Positions 26,183 through 37,613 are shown, counted from the first letter of the stretch. The stretch: 64,000 nucleotides of DNA from Anabaena sp. UHCC 0204 (GCF_009711975.1 NZ_VIKW01000026.1:1-64000); one strand, 5' to 3'. The notes: generated by a model not told the origin, from the sequence alone. Translations and numbers: made by a program.

Positions 26183-29100
26183 TCAGCAATCCCTATTTAA
26201 AAATGCTTGAATTTGGTTGACAAATTCTACTAATTCTGTTAACAATGCGGATGCACCTGCACAAGTTTGTTTTTTACTCAGTTGTTCCAATTTAGCTGCG
26301 GCATTTTGCATGGTTGTTGCACCAATATTAGCACTAGAACCTTTAATATAATGAGCTTCCCAGGCAATTTTCTGAAAGTCGTTGGCGATAATTGCGGCTT
26401 TGATTTCTTCTAAATGAGATTGGGTATTTTCTGTAAACATTTTTAATAGTTCAAACTCAAATTCTGGGTTATTTTCAGAAAGTTGATGTAGATATTCCCA
26501 GTCAATTGGTATGTCAAAATTACTGTGATTGACTGGAGAATTTGTTACTTCAGAAATATTTATTTCTTGTTGTGTAAGTATTTTGTGACTCCAATTTTCT
26601 AACATTGCAGCTAATTTATCTTTAACTACTGGTTTACTTAAATAGTCATCCATACCCGCATCTAAACACCGTCTTTGGTCTTCCTTCATGGCATTAGCTG
26701 TAATTGCAATAACTACAGGTTGGCGATGTTTAGGAAAAGAACTAAGGGGACGAAGCCGAATTGCTTTAGTGGTTTCCAAACCATCAAGAATTGGCATTTG
26801 ACAATCCATGAAAATTAAATCGTAGGAAATTTGATCTAATAACTGTAATACTTCTTGTCCATTAGCTACTATATCCGCTTGATATCCTAGACTATATAGT
26901 TGTTTGAGAAAAACTTTTTGATTAACTAAATTATCTTCTGCCAAAAGTAATTTTAATTTAGATTTATTCTCTTTAGTGGTTTTTTCGCCTAATAATTTAA
27001 TAGATTTATGCTCAATTTTATAAGGTTGAGGCATATCTGATTTTGATTGCTTCGCTAAGATATTCATAATTGTATCCAGCAGCCGGGAAGGCTTGACAGG
27101 TTTAACTAAATAACTAGTGAAGCCTATATTTAATGCTCGTTTTACTTCATCTCTTTGATTAGTAGAAGTCAACATAATTAAAGGGGTATGAGCGATCGCT
27201 GGATTACCCTTAATTTGTACTCCCAATGTCATGCCATCTACATCAGGCATTTGCATATCAATGACGGCGATATCATAGGGAATTTGTGCTTCTACAGCGG
27301 CTGTTAAGGCTGCCAATCCAGCAATTGCCGAATCAGCTTCATCTACCTGCATTCCCCAACGGGTAGCTTGGTGGTGGAGAATTTTTCGATTGGTAGCATT
27401 GTCATCTACTACTAATAAGCGTCGTTGACTGAGAAGATGATAATCTTGATTTTGAGAAACAGATTCAGGTTGTTTAGTAAAAGGTAATTCAAACCAAAAA
27501 TTAGAGCCTTTACCAATTTGACTGTTAATGCCTATTTCTCCTCCCATTAATGTTACTAATTGTTGACAAATTGCTAATCCCAAACCTGTACCACCATATT
27601 TACGGGTAATAGAAGCATCAACTTGAGAGAATGGTTGAAAGAGTTTATTTTGATCTTCAGGAGTAATTCCAATTCCTGTATCTATCACAGCAAAATTAAT
27701 GGTAGCGGCATGATAGTTTTCTGAGGTTAATTCTACACTGATAATTACTTCGCCTGTGGTGGTAAATTTGATAGCATTACCCATTAAATTCATTAAAATT
27801 TGGCGAAGACGACTAGCATCTCCTTGGAGTTGTGTAGGAATATTAGCAGGAATTAAGGCGGCTATTTCTAATCCTTTATGATGAGCTTGGGGTGCTAACA
27901 ATTCTAAAATTTCTTCAATGCAAGTAGATAGATCAAAATCTAGAGTTTCCAGGAGCATTTCTCCAGCTTCTAGTTTAGATAAATCCAAAATCTCGTTAAT
28001 TAGACATAGCAGAGCATCACCACTAACACGAATTGTTTCTACAAAATCTTGTTGTTCGGGGTTGAGGGGAGTTTCTAATAGTAAGCCTGTCATTCCCAAA
28101 ACGGCATTCATGGGAGTACGAATTTCATGACTCATATTCGCCAGAAAACTACTTTTGGCTTGAGAAGCTAACTCGGCTTGATGTCGAGCTATTTCTAGTT
28201 CTTGACGTTGATGAGTTTCGGCTTCTAGTAGTTTAGCTTGAGCTAAAGCAATACCTATTTGATCCGCAAGCGATCGCAATAATTCTGTTTCCCAACTATT
28301 CCAATGACGGGGTTGAGTACACTGGTGAGCAATCAACAATCCCCAAAATTGATCTTTCAGAAAAATGGGAATCACAAGGTTAGCTTTGACTTGAAATCTT
28401 TCTAATAGTTGCCGATGACAAGGTTGGATGTTAGCTGTTTCTATATCATTAATGCTGGTAATCCATCCTTGACGATATTTATGGACGTGTTTTTCTATAA
28501 AACAAGAATCAATAATATTCTCTCCTATGACGACAGGGATACCAGGAATTAATGCTTCTTTTCGTGCTGTTAAAGATTCATTGGCTTCTAATTCTAAGAT
28601 CAGGACACGATCAGCTTTTAGTAATTTTTGAACTTCAGTAACACTGGTGTTGAGGATGTCATCAATTTGTAAAGATTCGCGGATTTTGAGGGTGATATCG
28701 GCTAGTAGTTGCGATCGCAAATTTTGCAGATTTAGTTCTTCTTCTGCCTGTTTTCGCTTAATAAATTGACCAACTTGGTTGCCAATAGACATCATTACTT
28801 GCAGCAAATCTGTATTTTCTGGCTGAATACTTTTAGTAAAGAAAACCATCACACCAATGTTTGTATTCCCACTACGAATGGGAAAACCAAAAGCTGTATG
28901 CAATCCTATTTGAGCAGCAATATCTATCCGCAGAAAATTCTGATCATTACAAACATTAGTTAGCCATACAGGTTCAAAGTTAGACCAAATCCGTCCAGGT
29001 AATCCAACTCCTGGAGCAAACGTTATTTGTCTAGTTATTTCTTCTAACTGTTTCAGTTCTGAAGATGCTTCACACCACATATCTAGATAACGAAGAACAT

Positions 29101-31159
29101 TGTTAGATTTGTCTATAATCCAAATTTCTCCCCAATCCCAGTTCAAATTTTGACAAATTACTTTTAAGATGCGATGGGTGGCATTTTGAATATTTCTAGC
29201 TCCTGCTAAAGAACCGGTTACAGCATACTGTAAACTGAGATATTGTTCAGCTTGTTTGCGTTCACTAATATCACGAAAAACACAAATTAGTCCTCTAGAT
29301 TCGAGCAATGTCAAAGAAAGTTCTTGAGTAAATGTACTACCATCTTTTCTTTTAGCTATTGTTTCACCATGCCAATAACCATTTTCTCTCAATACGGGAA
29401 AAATCTGGTCATTGAACCATGTAATATCTTCTTGATTTTTAAAATGTTCCCACTTTTGATCTAGAATTTCGGAGGCATTACTATATCCAAATATATTTAT
29501 ATAAGAGCTATTTACATAAATATATTTACCATCAGCATCAAGGATACCAATGCCATCATTTGCTGCTTCTATTGCTGTGATTTGTTGTTGGAGGGAAGCT
29601 TCAGACTGCTTGCGTTCAGTAATATCTATGCCTGTGCTAACAATGTATTCTATTTTATTTTCGTGATCTAGAAGAGGAGTATATGACCAAATAATTAATC
29701 TTTGTTTTCCGTCTTTGGTAATCCATTGAGTTTCGTATTCTTTTTGTCCTTTACCTAATATTAATTGCTGGAACATAGCTGAACTTGATTGTTTATCCTT
29801 CTCAGCTAAAAATACATTCCAAAAACAGCTACCTAACACTTCATCAAAGCTGTAACCTGTGGTTTGCTCACAGGCTCGATTAAAGCGGACAATTTGCCCT
29901 TGAGAATCGAGAACCATGACTAAAACGTTGGCTGTATCCAGAACGCTGGTAATAAAGTTGCGTTCTTGTTTGAGAGATTTTTCTGCCCATTTACGTTCAG
30001 TAATTTCTCTGTATATTAGGTAATAAATTATCATAAAAATAATTACACACAATCCAATCGCGATCGCTAATGCGAAAACCATATTGTGTGTATTATTGGT
30101 TAATTGTCTAGACTGCTGTTGAAATAGTTCTTTTTGTTGTTTATTAAATTCATGGATATATTCATATATATTGTTATGAGGATTTTTTTTCTGATTAGCT
30201 ACAAAACTCTGCAATGCTATTTCCGCACTCTTGTTTTGGCGTAAATCAATAATTTCTTGAATTTTATATATTTTTACTGTTATCTGTTTTTCAATATTGG
30301 CAATTTTTTCCTGTGATTTTGGTTCGGATGAACTTATTTTTTTTAATACTTTAAGTTCTTGATCAATTTTATTAACTGCATTTTGATACTTTTGTAAATG
30401 AAGCTGTTCTCCTGTCAAGATATAATTCTTATGTTCATTTCCAGCAGACTGAAGATAGAATATAAGTTCTTTTTGAGAATTTATTATCTCTAAAGTTTGT
30501 TTTTGCTGATTATATATATTTATAAATCCTTGAATATTTTGATAAGAAAATATCCCAATCATCAGCAGAATGGATGATGTTAAACCAAAGTAACCGCCAA
30601 TTTTGACTAAAAATTTGCGGTTGACTTTTTCTTGTTGTTGACGTTCTTTATTTACCAGCAGTAAGGAATCTAAATTGCGGCGCATTTCCAACTGCTTCAT
30701 TACTTGACGGCTTAATATATGCAATGCGTCCAACTGTTGATTTGTCAGTTCTCTTGGCACATTATCAATTACACACAGCGTTCCTAAAGCGTAACCTTCG
30801 GCATTAATTAAAGGTACACCTGCATAAAACCGGATATTAGGCTCGGATGTTACTAGGGTATTATTAGCAAATCTGGGATCAAGAGAAGCATTAGGAACAA
30901 TAAAAATATCTTTTTGGCCAATAGCATGATTACAAAAGGCAATTTCACGAGGCGTTTCTGAAGTTGTTAACCCAATTTTAGACTTAAACCACTGACGATT
31001 TGTATCAATCAAAGTTACTAAGGCTATAGGAGTTTCACAAATATAAGCAGCTAAACGAGTTAGCTCATCAAAAGCAACTTCAGGTGGAGTATCAAGAATC
31101 TTGTACTGCAAAAGTGCGTCTATTCTTGCGGCTTCATCATTAGACAATGATCCTTTCAT
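26183..31159 (-). CDS. Hybrid histidine kinase with DXCF-type cyanobacteriochrome GAF
   Basis: A 1658-residue membrane sensor kinase. In order: GAF (1-175), membrane helix (about 190-210), CHASE3-like extracytoplasmic region, second helix (about 360-382), two PAS/PAC domains (about 395-645), GAF (655-810), a second-type GAF (825-980), HisKA ([14 protein letters not shown], His near 1010), HATPase, two receivers (VIDMQMP, FMDCQMP) and an Hpt domain ([12 protein letters not shown], near 1603). The third GAF has DSCF at Cys886 and [10 protein letters not shown] at Cys914. The 28-residue spacing equals that of dual-cysteine DXCF cyanobacteriochromes such as TePixJ (Cys494/Cys522). It is thus a likely violet/blue-type light sensor with a full phosphorelay. 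The target is unknown; the final partner is not adjacent. Confidence 0.88.
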   Translation of the reverse strand: MKGSLSNDEAARIDALLQYKILDTPPEVAFDELTRLAAYICETPIALVTLIDTNRQWFKSKIGLTTSETPREIAFCNHAIGQKDIFIVPNASLDPRFANNTLVTSEPNIRFYAGVPLINAEGYALGTLCVIDNVPRELTNQQLDALHILSRQVMKQLEMRRNLDSLLLVNKERQQQEKVNRKFLVKIGGYFGLTSSILLMIGIFSYQNIQGFINIYNQQKQTLEIINSQKELIFYLQSAGNEHKNYILTGEQLHLQKYQNAVNKIDQELKVLKKISSSEPKSQEKIANIEKQITVKIYKIQEIIDLRQNKSAEIALQSFVANQKKNPHNNIYEYIHEFNKQQKELFQQQSRQLTNNTHNMVFALAIAIGLCVIIFMIIYYLIYREITERKWAEKSLKQERNFITSVLDTANVLVMVLDSQGQIVRFNRACEQTTGYSFDEVLGSCFWNVFLAEKDKQSSSAMFQQLILGKGQKEYETQWITKDGKQRLIIWSYTPLLDHENKIEYIVSTGIDITERKQSEASLQQQITAIEAANDGIGILDADGKYIYVNSSYINIFGYSNASEILDQKWEHFKNQEDITWFNDQIFPVLRENGYWHGETIAKRKDGSTFTQELSLTLLESRGLICVFRDISERKQAEQYLSLQYAVTGSLAGARNIQNATHRILKVICQNLNWDWGEIWIIDKSNNVLRYLDMWCEASSELKQLEEITRQITFAPGVGLPGRIWSNFEPVWLTNVCNDQNFLRIDIAAQIGLHTAFGFPIRSGNTNIGVMVFFTKSIQPENTDLLQVMMSIGNQVGQFIKRKQAEEELNLQNLRSQLLADITLKIRESLQIDDILNTSVTEVQKLLKADRVLILELEANESLTARKEALIPGIPVVIGENIIDSCFIEKHVHKYRQGWITSINDIETANIQPCHRQLLERFQVKANLVIPIFLKDQFWGLLIAHQCTQPRHWNSWETELLRSLADQIGIALAQAKLLEAETHQRQELEIARHQAELASQAKSSFLANMSHEIRTPMNAVLGMTGLLLETPLNPEQQDFVETIRVSGDALLCLINEILDLSKLEAGEMLLETLDFDLSTCIEEILELLAPQAHHKGLEIAALIPANIPTQLQGDASRLRQILMNLMGNAIKFTTTGEVIISVELTSENYHAATINFAVIDTGIGITPEDQNKLFQPFSQVDASITRKYGGTGLGLAICQQLVTLMGGEIGINSQIGKGSNFWFELPFTKQPESVSQNQDYHLLSQRRLLVVDDNATNRKILHHQATRWGMQVDEADSAIAGLAALTAAVEAQIPYDIAVIDMQMPDVDGMTLGVQIKGNPAIAHTPLIMLTSTNQRDEVKRALNIGFTSYLVKPVKPSRLLDTIMNILAKQSKSDMPQPYKIEHKSIKLLGEKTTKENKSKLKLLLAEDNLVNQKVFLKQLYSLGYQADIVANGQEVLQLLDQISYDLIFMDCQMPILDGLETTKAIRLRPLSSFPKHRQPVVIAITANAMKEDQRRCLDAGMDDYLSKPVVKDKLAAMLENWSHKILTQQEINISEVTNSPVNHSNFDIPIDWEYLHQLSENNPEFEFELLKMFTENTQSHLEEIKAAIIANDFQKIAWEAHYIKGSSANIGATTMQNAAAKLEQLSKKQTCAGASALLTELVEFVNQIQAFLNRDC

Positions 31160-31566
31160 ATTATAATTTTGTTGTTATTTAAAGTGATAGAATTGTAGTA
31201 AATTAAAAATAATGCCAATCACAGGCTACATCAACAAAATTGATATTGTGTAAATCTTTTGTGAAATTGGGACTAATTGGTTTATTTCCGCTGTGATGTA
31301 CTCTTTATTCTTAAATCTTTGGTGTCATCTTGAGAATAATTAGTAATATTATTTAATGCTTTTTAAGCACAATTTACAGTTTATATTGTTTATTTCTAAC
31401 TAATTGTCAATAATTTCCATTTATTGACAATTAATAAAAAGTTATTAAATCCTGAAACTATGGTCAATCAACACTTGCAGACTATTTTCTTCCGTTGAAC
31501 TCAGGTATTAGCTTTTAACCAGATGTCCACACTCACCCTGAGAGGGGAGTGTGTGGTGTACGTCAT
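31160..31566. other. 407-bp spacer between the sensor kinase and cphA
   Basis: AT-rich, with no credible gene. It must contain the sensor kinase promoter and the cphA 3' end. A CCACACTC...GAGTGTGTGG imperfect hairpin near 31527-31556 lies just after the cphA stop and may end that transcript, although no strong T-run follows. Confidence 0.4.
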
Positions 31567-34266
31567 CTAAATTAGCGTATTCATCACAGAAGAAGGTGCT
31601 ACCCCATTTTGCGAATCATTGGTATTTAAGTTTTGTGGTTGTATCTCCTCATCAATTACACCACGTAGCTTAATTAACTTGATAGCTCGGTTGACACTTT
31701 CTGGCAAAATTACCACCAAACTTCCATCAGGAGCCATGTCTAAGGCTTTGTTGATAGCTTGGGTTTCATCCAAGACAGATTCATAACGACTATTAGGTTG
31801 ACCTTGGGTGATGCCTGTAGTAATCAAATCAGAAGCTGAACCACGGGGTCGGCCTCTAGTATCATCATCTTCTTTAACAATGATGTAGTCAAAGATATCT
31901 GCTGCTAACTTACCTAGCATGATAAAATCTTCGTCACGGCGATCGCCCGGACCACCAACTACACCAATGCGTTGTCCTGTAGTCCAATTGCGGACAAATG
32001 ATCCCAAAGCCTCGTAACTAGCAGCATTATGGGCATAATCTACCAAAGCATGGTATTTACCCAAATTAAACAAATTCATTCGTCCTGGTGTTTGACTTAC
32101 AGAAGCACGAAAACTCCTTAAACCGGAGCGAATTTGTTCAATGGTGACATTCTCTACAAACGCAGCCAAACTAGCAGCTAAAGCATTAGCAATCATAAAT
32201 GGCGCTCTTGCACCCATTGTCAAGGGAATATTTTCGGCTCTTTCGATCCGGTGTGTCCAATCACCTTTGACAATTGAGAGATAACCATGTTCATAAACTG
32301 CTGCCACTCCTCCCTTCTGGATATGCTTTCTTACCAGTTCTGAGTCGGGGTTCATAGTAAAGTAAGCAATATTAGCCTTAGTTTTCTCTGCCATAGCAGC
32401 AACGCGATGATCATCGGCATTGAGAACGGCATAACCATCAGGGAATACAGCTTCTGCAACTACACTTTTGAGATGAGCTAATTGTTCAATGGTATCTATA
32501 TCGCCGATGCCCAGATGGTCAGCAGATACATTTAATACCACACCTACATTAGCATTTTCAAATCCCAGCCCAGAGCGAAGAATACCACCACGTGCCGATT
32601 CTAATACTGCTACTTCTACAGTCGGATCTTGGAGGATAACATGGGCGCTTTGTGGACCAGTATTATCTCCTGCTTCTACTAAGTAATCACCAATATAAGT
32701 ACCGTCTGTAGTCGTATATCCAACCACCTTTCCTGTCTGCTTGTAAATGTGAGCTAACAATCGGGTAGTAGTGGTTTTGCCATTTGTGCCTGTGACTGAG
32801 AGGATAGGAATCCGGCTGGCTTGTTCGTTGGGGAATAGCATATCCATGACTGCGCCGGCGACATTACGGGGAATGCCAATGCTGGGGGCGACGTGCATTC
32901 GGAAACCGGGTGCAGCGTTGACTTCAACAATGACACCATCTAGTTCCCGTAAAGGGCGGCTAATATCCGAAGTCACAATATCTATTCCCGCCACATCTAA
33001 ACCGATGATTCTGACTACCCTTTGAGCTAACCAAAGGTTTTCTGGGTGAATTTCGTCTGTGCGATCTACGGCACTACCACCTGTGCTGAGGTTAGCTGTG
33101 GCTCGGAGATAGCACATTTCCCCTTGGGGTGGCACACTATTGATTGTGTACCCTTGTCTCTCTAGTAGCTGGTAGCTGTTACGATCTAGTTCAATCTTTG
33201 TGAGAACATTATCATGACCGTCACCACGATTGGGGTCTTGGTTTGTTTCTTCAATTAGTTCTGCAATAGTAGATTTACCATTACCTACGACATGGGCAGG
33301 AATGCGTTCTGCTACGGCTACTACCTTGCCATTTACAACCAATACTCTATGGTCACGGCCAACATAATATCGTTCGACAATGATTGAGCGAGAAACTTGT
33401 CTAGCCATCTCATAAGCGGCTTCTGCGTCTTCCCATTTTGTGATATCAATGGTGATACCCCGGCCATGATTACCATCTAATGGTTTAATCACGATGGGAT
33501 AACCACCGACATATTCAATGGCTTCTTCCAAATCATCAAAGAAATTGATGACTGTACCTCTAGGAACTGGTACACCATTGGCATCTAGAATCCGTTTCGT
33601 GGCTTCTTTATCACAAGCTAGTTCAACGCCCAGAATGCCTGTGTTATGGGTCATTGTGGCCTGAATCCGTTTTTGATGGACACCATAGCCCAACTGAATC
33701 AGAAACCTAGCTGGTAAGGGCATCCAAGGAATACCTTTTTTTTCGGCTTCTTTAATGATTGCTTCTGTTGAAGGACCCAGAGAAGCATCACGCCAAAAGT
33801 CTTTTAGGTCTTGGATATCTTGCTCTAATTCGGCTTTGGGATAACGACCACGGTCAATAATACTTTGACATAGCCTAACTGCTGCACGTCCCGCATAGCG
33901 ACCCGCTTCTTCATTTAGGTACTCGATTACTACCTGAAATATTCCAGGTGTGGCAGTTTCACGGGTGCGACCGAAACCTACGTGCATTCCTGCTAATTCC
34001 TGGAGTTCCAAGGCTACGTGTTCTACTATATGGCCCATCATAGTGCCTTCTCGCACCCGCATTAGAAAACCACCACGACAACCAGGGGAGCAATAGTGAC
34101 CCTCCAAACTTGGCAGCGCCTCTACTAATCCTTCATAAAAGCCAGGTATTTCATTTGAGGGCGTTTCGGCAAGGTTTTCCAGATCGAGGCGCATAACGAT
34201 CAGCTTGTGGCGTCGAATGCTCCAGTAGTTTGGACCGCGTAAGGTTTGGATCTTGAGGATTCTCAT
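31567..34266 (-). CDS. cphA: Cyanophycin synthetase
   Basis: CphA makes cyanophycin, a poly-aspartate backbone with arginine side chains, as a cytoplasmic nitrogen store, using ATP for each addition. The 899-residue protein has an N-terminal domain beginning MRILKIQTLRGPNYWSIRR and an ATP-grasp domain in the middle (YPIVIKPLDGNHGRG, VEVNAAPGFRMHV). A C-terminal Mur-ligase domain follows, with the P-loop VTGTNGKTTTTRL and the GGPGDRRDED segment. The frame is open from 34296, but I chose the ATG at 34266 because family members start at MRILKIQ. It lies 173 bp downstream of cphB on the same strand, the usual order in Anabaena. Confidence 0.96.
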   Translation of the reverse strand: MRILKIQTLRGPNYWSIRRHKLIVMRLDLENLAETPSNEIPGFYEGLVEALPSLEGHYCSPGCRGGFLMRVREGTMMGHIVEHVALELQELAGMHVGFGRTRETATPGIFQVVIEYLNEEAGRYAGRAAVRLCQSIIDRGRYPKAELEQDIQDLKDFWRDASLGPSTEAIIKEAEKKGIPWMPLPARFLIQLGYGVHQKRIQATMTHNTGILGVELACDKEATKRILDANGVPVPRGTVINFFDDLEEAIEYVGGYPIVIKPLDGNHGRGITIDITKWEDAEAAYEMARQVSRSIIVERYYVGRDHRVLVVNGKVVAVAERIPAHVVGNGKSTIAELIEETNQDPNRGDGHDNVLTKIELDRNSYQLLERQGYTINSVPPQGEMCYLRATANLSTGGSAVDRTDEIHPENLWLAQRVVRIIGLDVAGIDIVTSDISRPLRELDGVIVEVNAAPGFRMHVAPSIGIPRNVAGAVMDMLFPNEQASRIPILSVTGTNGKTTTTRLLAHIYKQTGKVVGYTTTDGTYIGDYLVEAGDNTGPQSAHVILQDPTVEVAVLESARGGILRSGLGFENANVGVVLNVSADHLGIGDIDTIEQLAHLKSVVAEAVFPDGYAVLNADDHRVAAMAEKTKANIAYFTMNPDSELVRKHIQKGGVAAVYEHGYLSIVKGDWTHRIERAENIPLTMGARAPFMIANALAASLAAFVENVTIEQIRSGLRSFRASVSQTPGRMNLFNLGKYHALVDYAHNAASYEALGSFVRNWTTGQRIGVVGGPGDRRDEDFIMLGKLAADIFDYIIVKEDDDTRGRPRGSASDLITTGITQGQPNSRYESVLDETQAINKALDMAPDGSLVVILPESVNRAIKLIKLRGVIDEEIQPQNLNTNDSQNGVAPSSVMNTLI

Positions 34267-34326
34267 GGGAATAGGTAGATGGAGATTCGGAACCAAAATT
34301 CTAGTTTCTTACTGAAATTGACCGCC

Positions 34327-34358
34327 AAACTGTTCTAGGTGAACAGTTTTTTCTTTTT
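34327..34358 (+). terminator. Plus-strand terminator-like hairpin between cphB and cphA
   Basis: Perfect 9-bp arms AAACTGTTC/GAACAGTTT with a 5-nt loop are followed on the plus strand by a run of T with one C. That is a textbook intrinsic terminator, but it is antisense to both flanking genes. It could block antisense transcription or act as an RNA structure in the cphB-cphA message. Confidence 0.6.
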
Positions 34359-34439
34359 GGATAGTATTTGGCTAAAATTTTTGGGTAAGAAGAAATTAAA
34401 GCGCGGTCAAATCAGTGTAACCTGAGATACTCTATACCG

Positions 34440-35303
34440 TCAGCTAGAGATGCGATGCACAGCAGGTAAAACAGTACGTTGGTAAAGATGGAAACGATCT
34501 CCGTAACTGAGGATATGTAGTCGTAAATTATGTACGGTCAAGGGTTCATTAGCACTAACGCTGGGTTCGTTGGTATGGGTAAGTTCTGTAGGGTCAACAA
34601 TAGTGACGCTGCCTTTGCCCATAACTTGTAGCCAACCATCCCGTTCAAATACAGCACAAGTATCTTCGTCAATACCAATGCCTAATCGATCAGGGTGTGC
34701 AGCGATCGCACTAACAAGTCGCCCCATCCGATTGCGGTTATGGAAATGTTGATCAACTACAACTTCAGGAATAAATCCCAAGCCTGTGGCCATATCTACT
34801 AGAGAACGATTAGGTGTTTCTCCAGAGCCGCCGCCGGCGATCATGTGATGTCCCATTACCGCTGCTCCAGCACTTGTTCCTGCTAAAGTCAGTTGTCCGG
34901 CTCTTACCCGTTGGCGGATAATTTCCATGGCTGGTGTGTCGGATAGGACTCCACAAAGGCGCAGTTGGTCTCCTCCTGTCAAGAAGACACCGCTACAGGC
35001 TTCGAGGGATGCTTTAATCTCAGGATTTTCGCATTGTTCCCGTTCACGAATGTCTAAAATTTCAACCTTTTCCGCACCCATTTCTTCAAAAATGCGAATA
35101 TACCTACCACCAATAATGGCAGGCTCGCGGGAGGCTGATGGAATTATTGTAATATACGCCTTGTTACCACCAGCACGAACAAAAAAAGTTCTCAGAATTT
35201 CTCGTCCATGAACTTTATCTTCTGCGCCTCCGATAACCAGAACGGCGGTTTTAGTTGCTTGGGGTGTCCTCATTTCCAGCGATTTAACTTCTAACTGCGG
35301 CAT
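34440..35303 (-). CDS. cphB: Cyanophycinase
   Basis: CphB is a serine peptidase (S51) that splits cyanophycin into beta-Asp-Arg dipeptides in the cytoplasm. The 287-residue protein shows IGGAEDKVHGREIL near the N-terminus, FLTGGDQLRLCG, the nucleophile elbow AGTSAGAAVMGHH and DQHFHNRNRMGRL. The frame is open from 35330; the ATG at 35303 (MPQLEVKSLEM) fits family length better. It is upstream of cphA on the same strand and probably partly co-transcribed with it. Confidence 0.95.
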   Translation of the reverse strand: MPQLEVKSLEMRTPQATKTAVLVIGGAEDKVHGREILRTFFVRAGGNKAYITIIPSASREPAIIGGRYIRIFEEMGAEKVEILDIREREQCENPEIKASLEACSGVFLTGGDQLRLCGVLSDTPAMEIIRQRVRAGQLTLAGTSAGAAVMGHHMIAGGGSGETPNRSLVDMATGLGFIPEVVVDQHFHNRNRMGRLVSAIAAHPDRLGIGIDEDTCAVFERDGWLQVMGKGSVTIVDPTELTHTNEPSVSANEPLTVHNLRLHILSYGDRFHLYQRTVLPAVHRISS

Positions 35304-35818
35304 TATGTTTCTGCTTGAGGGAGTCAACAACTTCAGGTTAATTAAACAAGGTTTTCTACTTGTTAATTTTTGCCCTTTGCTTGGTGTGAGAAGACACTGC
35401 TTTAAGGTTAAGATGCCTCAATTGTGTCTTTCTCATAGCCAGCGCCTTATTTTTTACCTATCCACTTTTCTAGGGAGCTTTCATAGTGCTAGGGTAAATA
35501 TAATTCCCTTTTAGACTTAGGGTTTAGCCTGTCTTGACACTTTTACTTCTGGGGCTAGCTGGATGCATCCTTTGAAGTTGTTAACTCTGGTGGGATTATT
35601 AATTTAAATTTAGTGGTGACAATATTTAAACATAAATTAAGTAATTAGAAAAACTTTTGATCTCTCTAAAGAACTAGAAGTTTTGGTACTTTTAGATACT
35701 ATTGGCAGATTTTTGCGCTATTTTTAGTGGTTTCATGGCTTACGCCACGGGGCGCTATCAGTTATTGTGTTTGCTAGGTATCTACCCTTAAAATTAGTTC
35801 TATCGAATACGAATTACT
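35304..35818. other. Divergent spacer between cphB and trmD
   Basis: About 515 bp with no convincing gene on either strand. It must carry promoters for cphB and trmD. I looked for a GTA-N8-TAC NtcA site and did not find a clean one. Confidence 0.4.
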
Positions 35819-36529
35819 GTGCGTTTTGATATAGTTACACTTTTTCCTGACTGTTTTACGTCAATTCTCAATTCTGGTTTATTGGGTAAGGCCTTAGCTA
35901 AACAGATTGCTCAAGTACATCTGATTAACCCCAGAGACTTTACCACCGACAAGCACCACAAGGTAGATGACGAACCCTATGGTGGTGGTGTAGGAATGCT
36001 GATGAAACCAGAACCGATCTTTGCCGCTGTGGAGTCTTTGCCGATTATACCCCGTCGAGATGTGATTTTGATGAGTCCCCAAGGACAAACGATTAACCAG
36101 CCCTTGCTGCGCGAATTAGCCACAAATTACGACCAATTAATTGTCATCTGTGGTCATTATGAAGGGGTAGATGACAGAGTTCTAAATTTAGTGACTCGGG
36201 AAATATCTTTGGGCGATTTTATCCTCACTGGAGGAGAAATTCCCTCTATGGCTTTGATTAACGGTGTGGTACGTCTCCTCCCCGGAACTGTGGGAAAGGA
36301 AGAATCTCTGAAAACGGAAAGTTTTGAAGAAGGTTTATTAGATTTTCCTCAATACACCCGTCCTGCTAATTTTCGCGGTTGGCAAGTTCCAGATGTGCTA
36401 CTAAGTGGTAATCATGCAGCGATCGCTCGTTGGCGCTGTCAACAACAAATAGAGCGCACAGCTTTCCGTCGTCCCGATTTGCTGAAAAAATGGCAAGAGG
36501 AGAGGGAACAGGTGACAGGTGACAGGTGA
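35819..36529 (+). CDS. trmD: tRNA (guanine37-N1)-methyltransferase
   Basis: TrmD methylates G37 next to the anticodon, using S-adenosylmethionine, and prevents frameshifting. The 236-residue protein begins at GTG with the standard MRFDIVTLFPDCF opening. It has the knot-forming binding region (VICGHYEGVDDRVL, ISLGDFILTGGE, VRLLPGTVG) and a C-terminal helical domain. The last few codons (EQVTGDR) come from the GTGACAG repeat array that starts at 36508, so the C-terminus was defined by repeat invasion. ispF follows 90 bp downstream. Confidence 0.95.
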   Translation: MRFDIVTLFPDCFTSILNSGLLGKALAKQIAQVHLINPRDFTTDKHHKVDDEPYGGGVGMLMKPEPIFAAVESLPIIPRRDVILMSPQGQTINQPLLRELATNYDQLIVICGHYEGVDDRVLNLVTREISLGDFILTGGEIPSMALINGVVRLLPGTVGKEESLKTESFEEGLLDFPQYTRPANFRGWQVPDVLLSGNHAAIARWRCQQQIERTAFRRPDLLKKWQEEREQVTGDR

Positions 36530-36617
36530 CAGGTGACAGGGAGCAGGGGAGCAGGGGAGTAGGGGAGGAAAATATTCTTTTGCAACTGACAACGGACAAC
36601 TAACAACTAACAACTAA
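36508..36617. repeat. Composite repeat at the 3' end of trmD
   Basis: Four GGTGACA heptamers, then GCAGGGGA octamers, a GGAGGAAAATATTC junction, TTGCAAC, and finally ACAAC-type heptamers. The order is the same as at 25951-26175. It overlaps the end of trmD and fills the gap to ispF. Confidence 0.88.
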
Positions 36618-36619
36618 CT

Positions 36620-37102
36620 ATGAACATCAGAATTGGTAACGGGTACGATATTCACAGATTGGTGAGCGATCGCAATTTAATTCTAGGCGGTATTCACATT
36701 CCCCATGAACTCGGTTTGTTAGGACATAGTGATGCTGATGTTCTCACACACGCCATCATGGACGCAATGCTCGGCGCGTTATCATTAGGTGATATTGGCC
36801 ATTATTTCCCCCCGACAGATCCCCAATGGGCTGGGGCTGATAGTCTTGTACTATTAGAGCAAGTCCATCAGCTAATTCGGGATCAAGGTTGGAAAATTGG
36901 CAATATTGATTCTGTTGTTGTTGCAGAACGTCCAAAATTAAAACCCCATATTTCTAAAATGCGGGATAAATTAGCAGCAGTTTTAGAAGTAGAACCCAAT
37001 CAAATTGGTGTCAAAGCTACTACTAATGAAAAATTGGGTCCCACTGGCAGAGAAGAAGGGATTTGTGCTTATGCTGTAGTTTTGTTGGTGGGGAGTTATT
37101 AG
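36620..37102 (+). CDS. ispF: 2-C-methyl-D-erythritol 2,4-cyclodiphosphate synthase
   Basis: IspF makes the cyclodiphosphate of methylerythritol in the MEP pathway, which supplies isoprenoids for carotenoids, chlorophyll tails and quinones. The 160-residue length is normal. Zn-binding residues are in GNGYDIHRL (Asp and His) and in [17 protein letters not shown]. The conserved [17 protein letters not shown] signature is at the C-terminus. It follows trmD on the same strand, separated only by the repeat array. Confidence 0.96.
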   Translation: MNIRIGNGYDIHRLVSDRNLILGGIHIPHELGLLGHSDADVLTHAIMDAMLGALSLGDIGHYFPPTDPQWAGADSLVLLEQVHQLIRDQGWKIGNIDSVVVAERPKLKPHISKMRDKLAAVLEVEPNQIGVKATTNEKLGPTGREEGICAYAVVLLVGSY

Positions 37103-37136
37103 TTAAATTATTTACTGAACTAGAGGAAACAAAGAT

Positions 37137-37613
37137 ATGTCTATCAAATTTTCTGATAATATTCCACAATATGTCCCTTTTCGGAACAGGAATGAAAATA
37201 TTGTTTTATTTTTTGAAACAAAAGCCGAAAAACTAAACACTATTTTCAGACAGAATGCTATTTCTCAATTGAAAACACACTACTTGCAGAATATTAAACA
37301 GGATATCACAAAAGATATTCCTTTCGGTATGTTAGTTGATTTGGAAGAAATTAACATTTTCTCATTGACAGAAGAGCAAAATATCAAAAATTCAATATCG
37401 TTGAAAACAAATGATATACTCAGCACCTATGATCCGGAATTTAGTCACAAAAGAATATTTAATTTTCATCTAGAAACTCTTGTTCAATCTTGGCTCAGAG
37501 ATTTAGCATATCATTGGAATTTGGATAGTCCACCGGCATATGATGAAATAGCCAAAATTGGTTTGTTGTCATTAATAGAAGGAGAAGAACATACTTACAT
37601 AATCAGAAATTGA
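37137..37613 (+). CDS. Partner protein of an ETN-type PIN module
   Basis: A 158-residue protein I cannot assign to a named family. Residues near 22-30 (NIVLFFETKA) look like a strand with the E-x-K of PD-(D/E)XK nuclease folds. Then come FGMLVDLEEINIF and a C-terminal block, LVQSWLRDLAYHW followed by PPAYDEIAKIGLLSLI. That block is shared with the protein at 57425-57868. It lies 50 bp upstream of a PIN gene, and its paralogue overlaps a PIN remnant, so the two genes form a module. An antitoxin-like or nuclease role is inference only. Confidence 0.7.
   Translation: MSIKFSDNIPQYVPFRNRNENIVLFFETKAEKLNTIFRQNAISQLKTHYLQNIKQDITKDIPFGMLVDLEEINIFSLTEEQNIKNSISLKTNDILSTYDPEFSHKRIFNFHLETLVQSWLRDLAYHWNLDSPPAYDEIAKIGLLSLIEGEEHTYIIRN

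Noticed and set aside
25851-26210. Several overlapping 80-119-codon frames on both strands (Arg/Gly/Glu-rich or Pro/Cys-rich)
   Set aside because: They are produced by the 8-bp GCAGRGGR repeat, which stays open in many frames. No start signals or family features.
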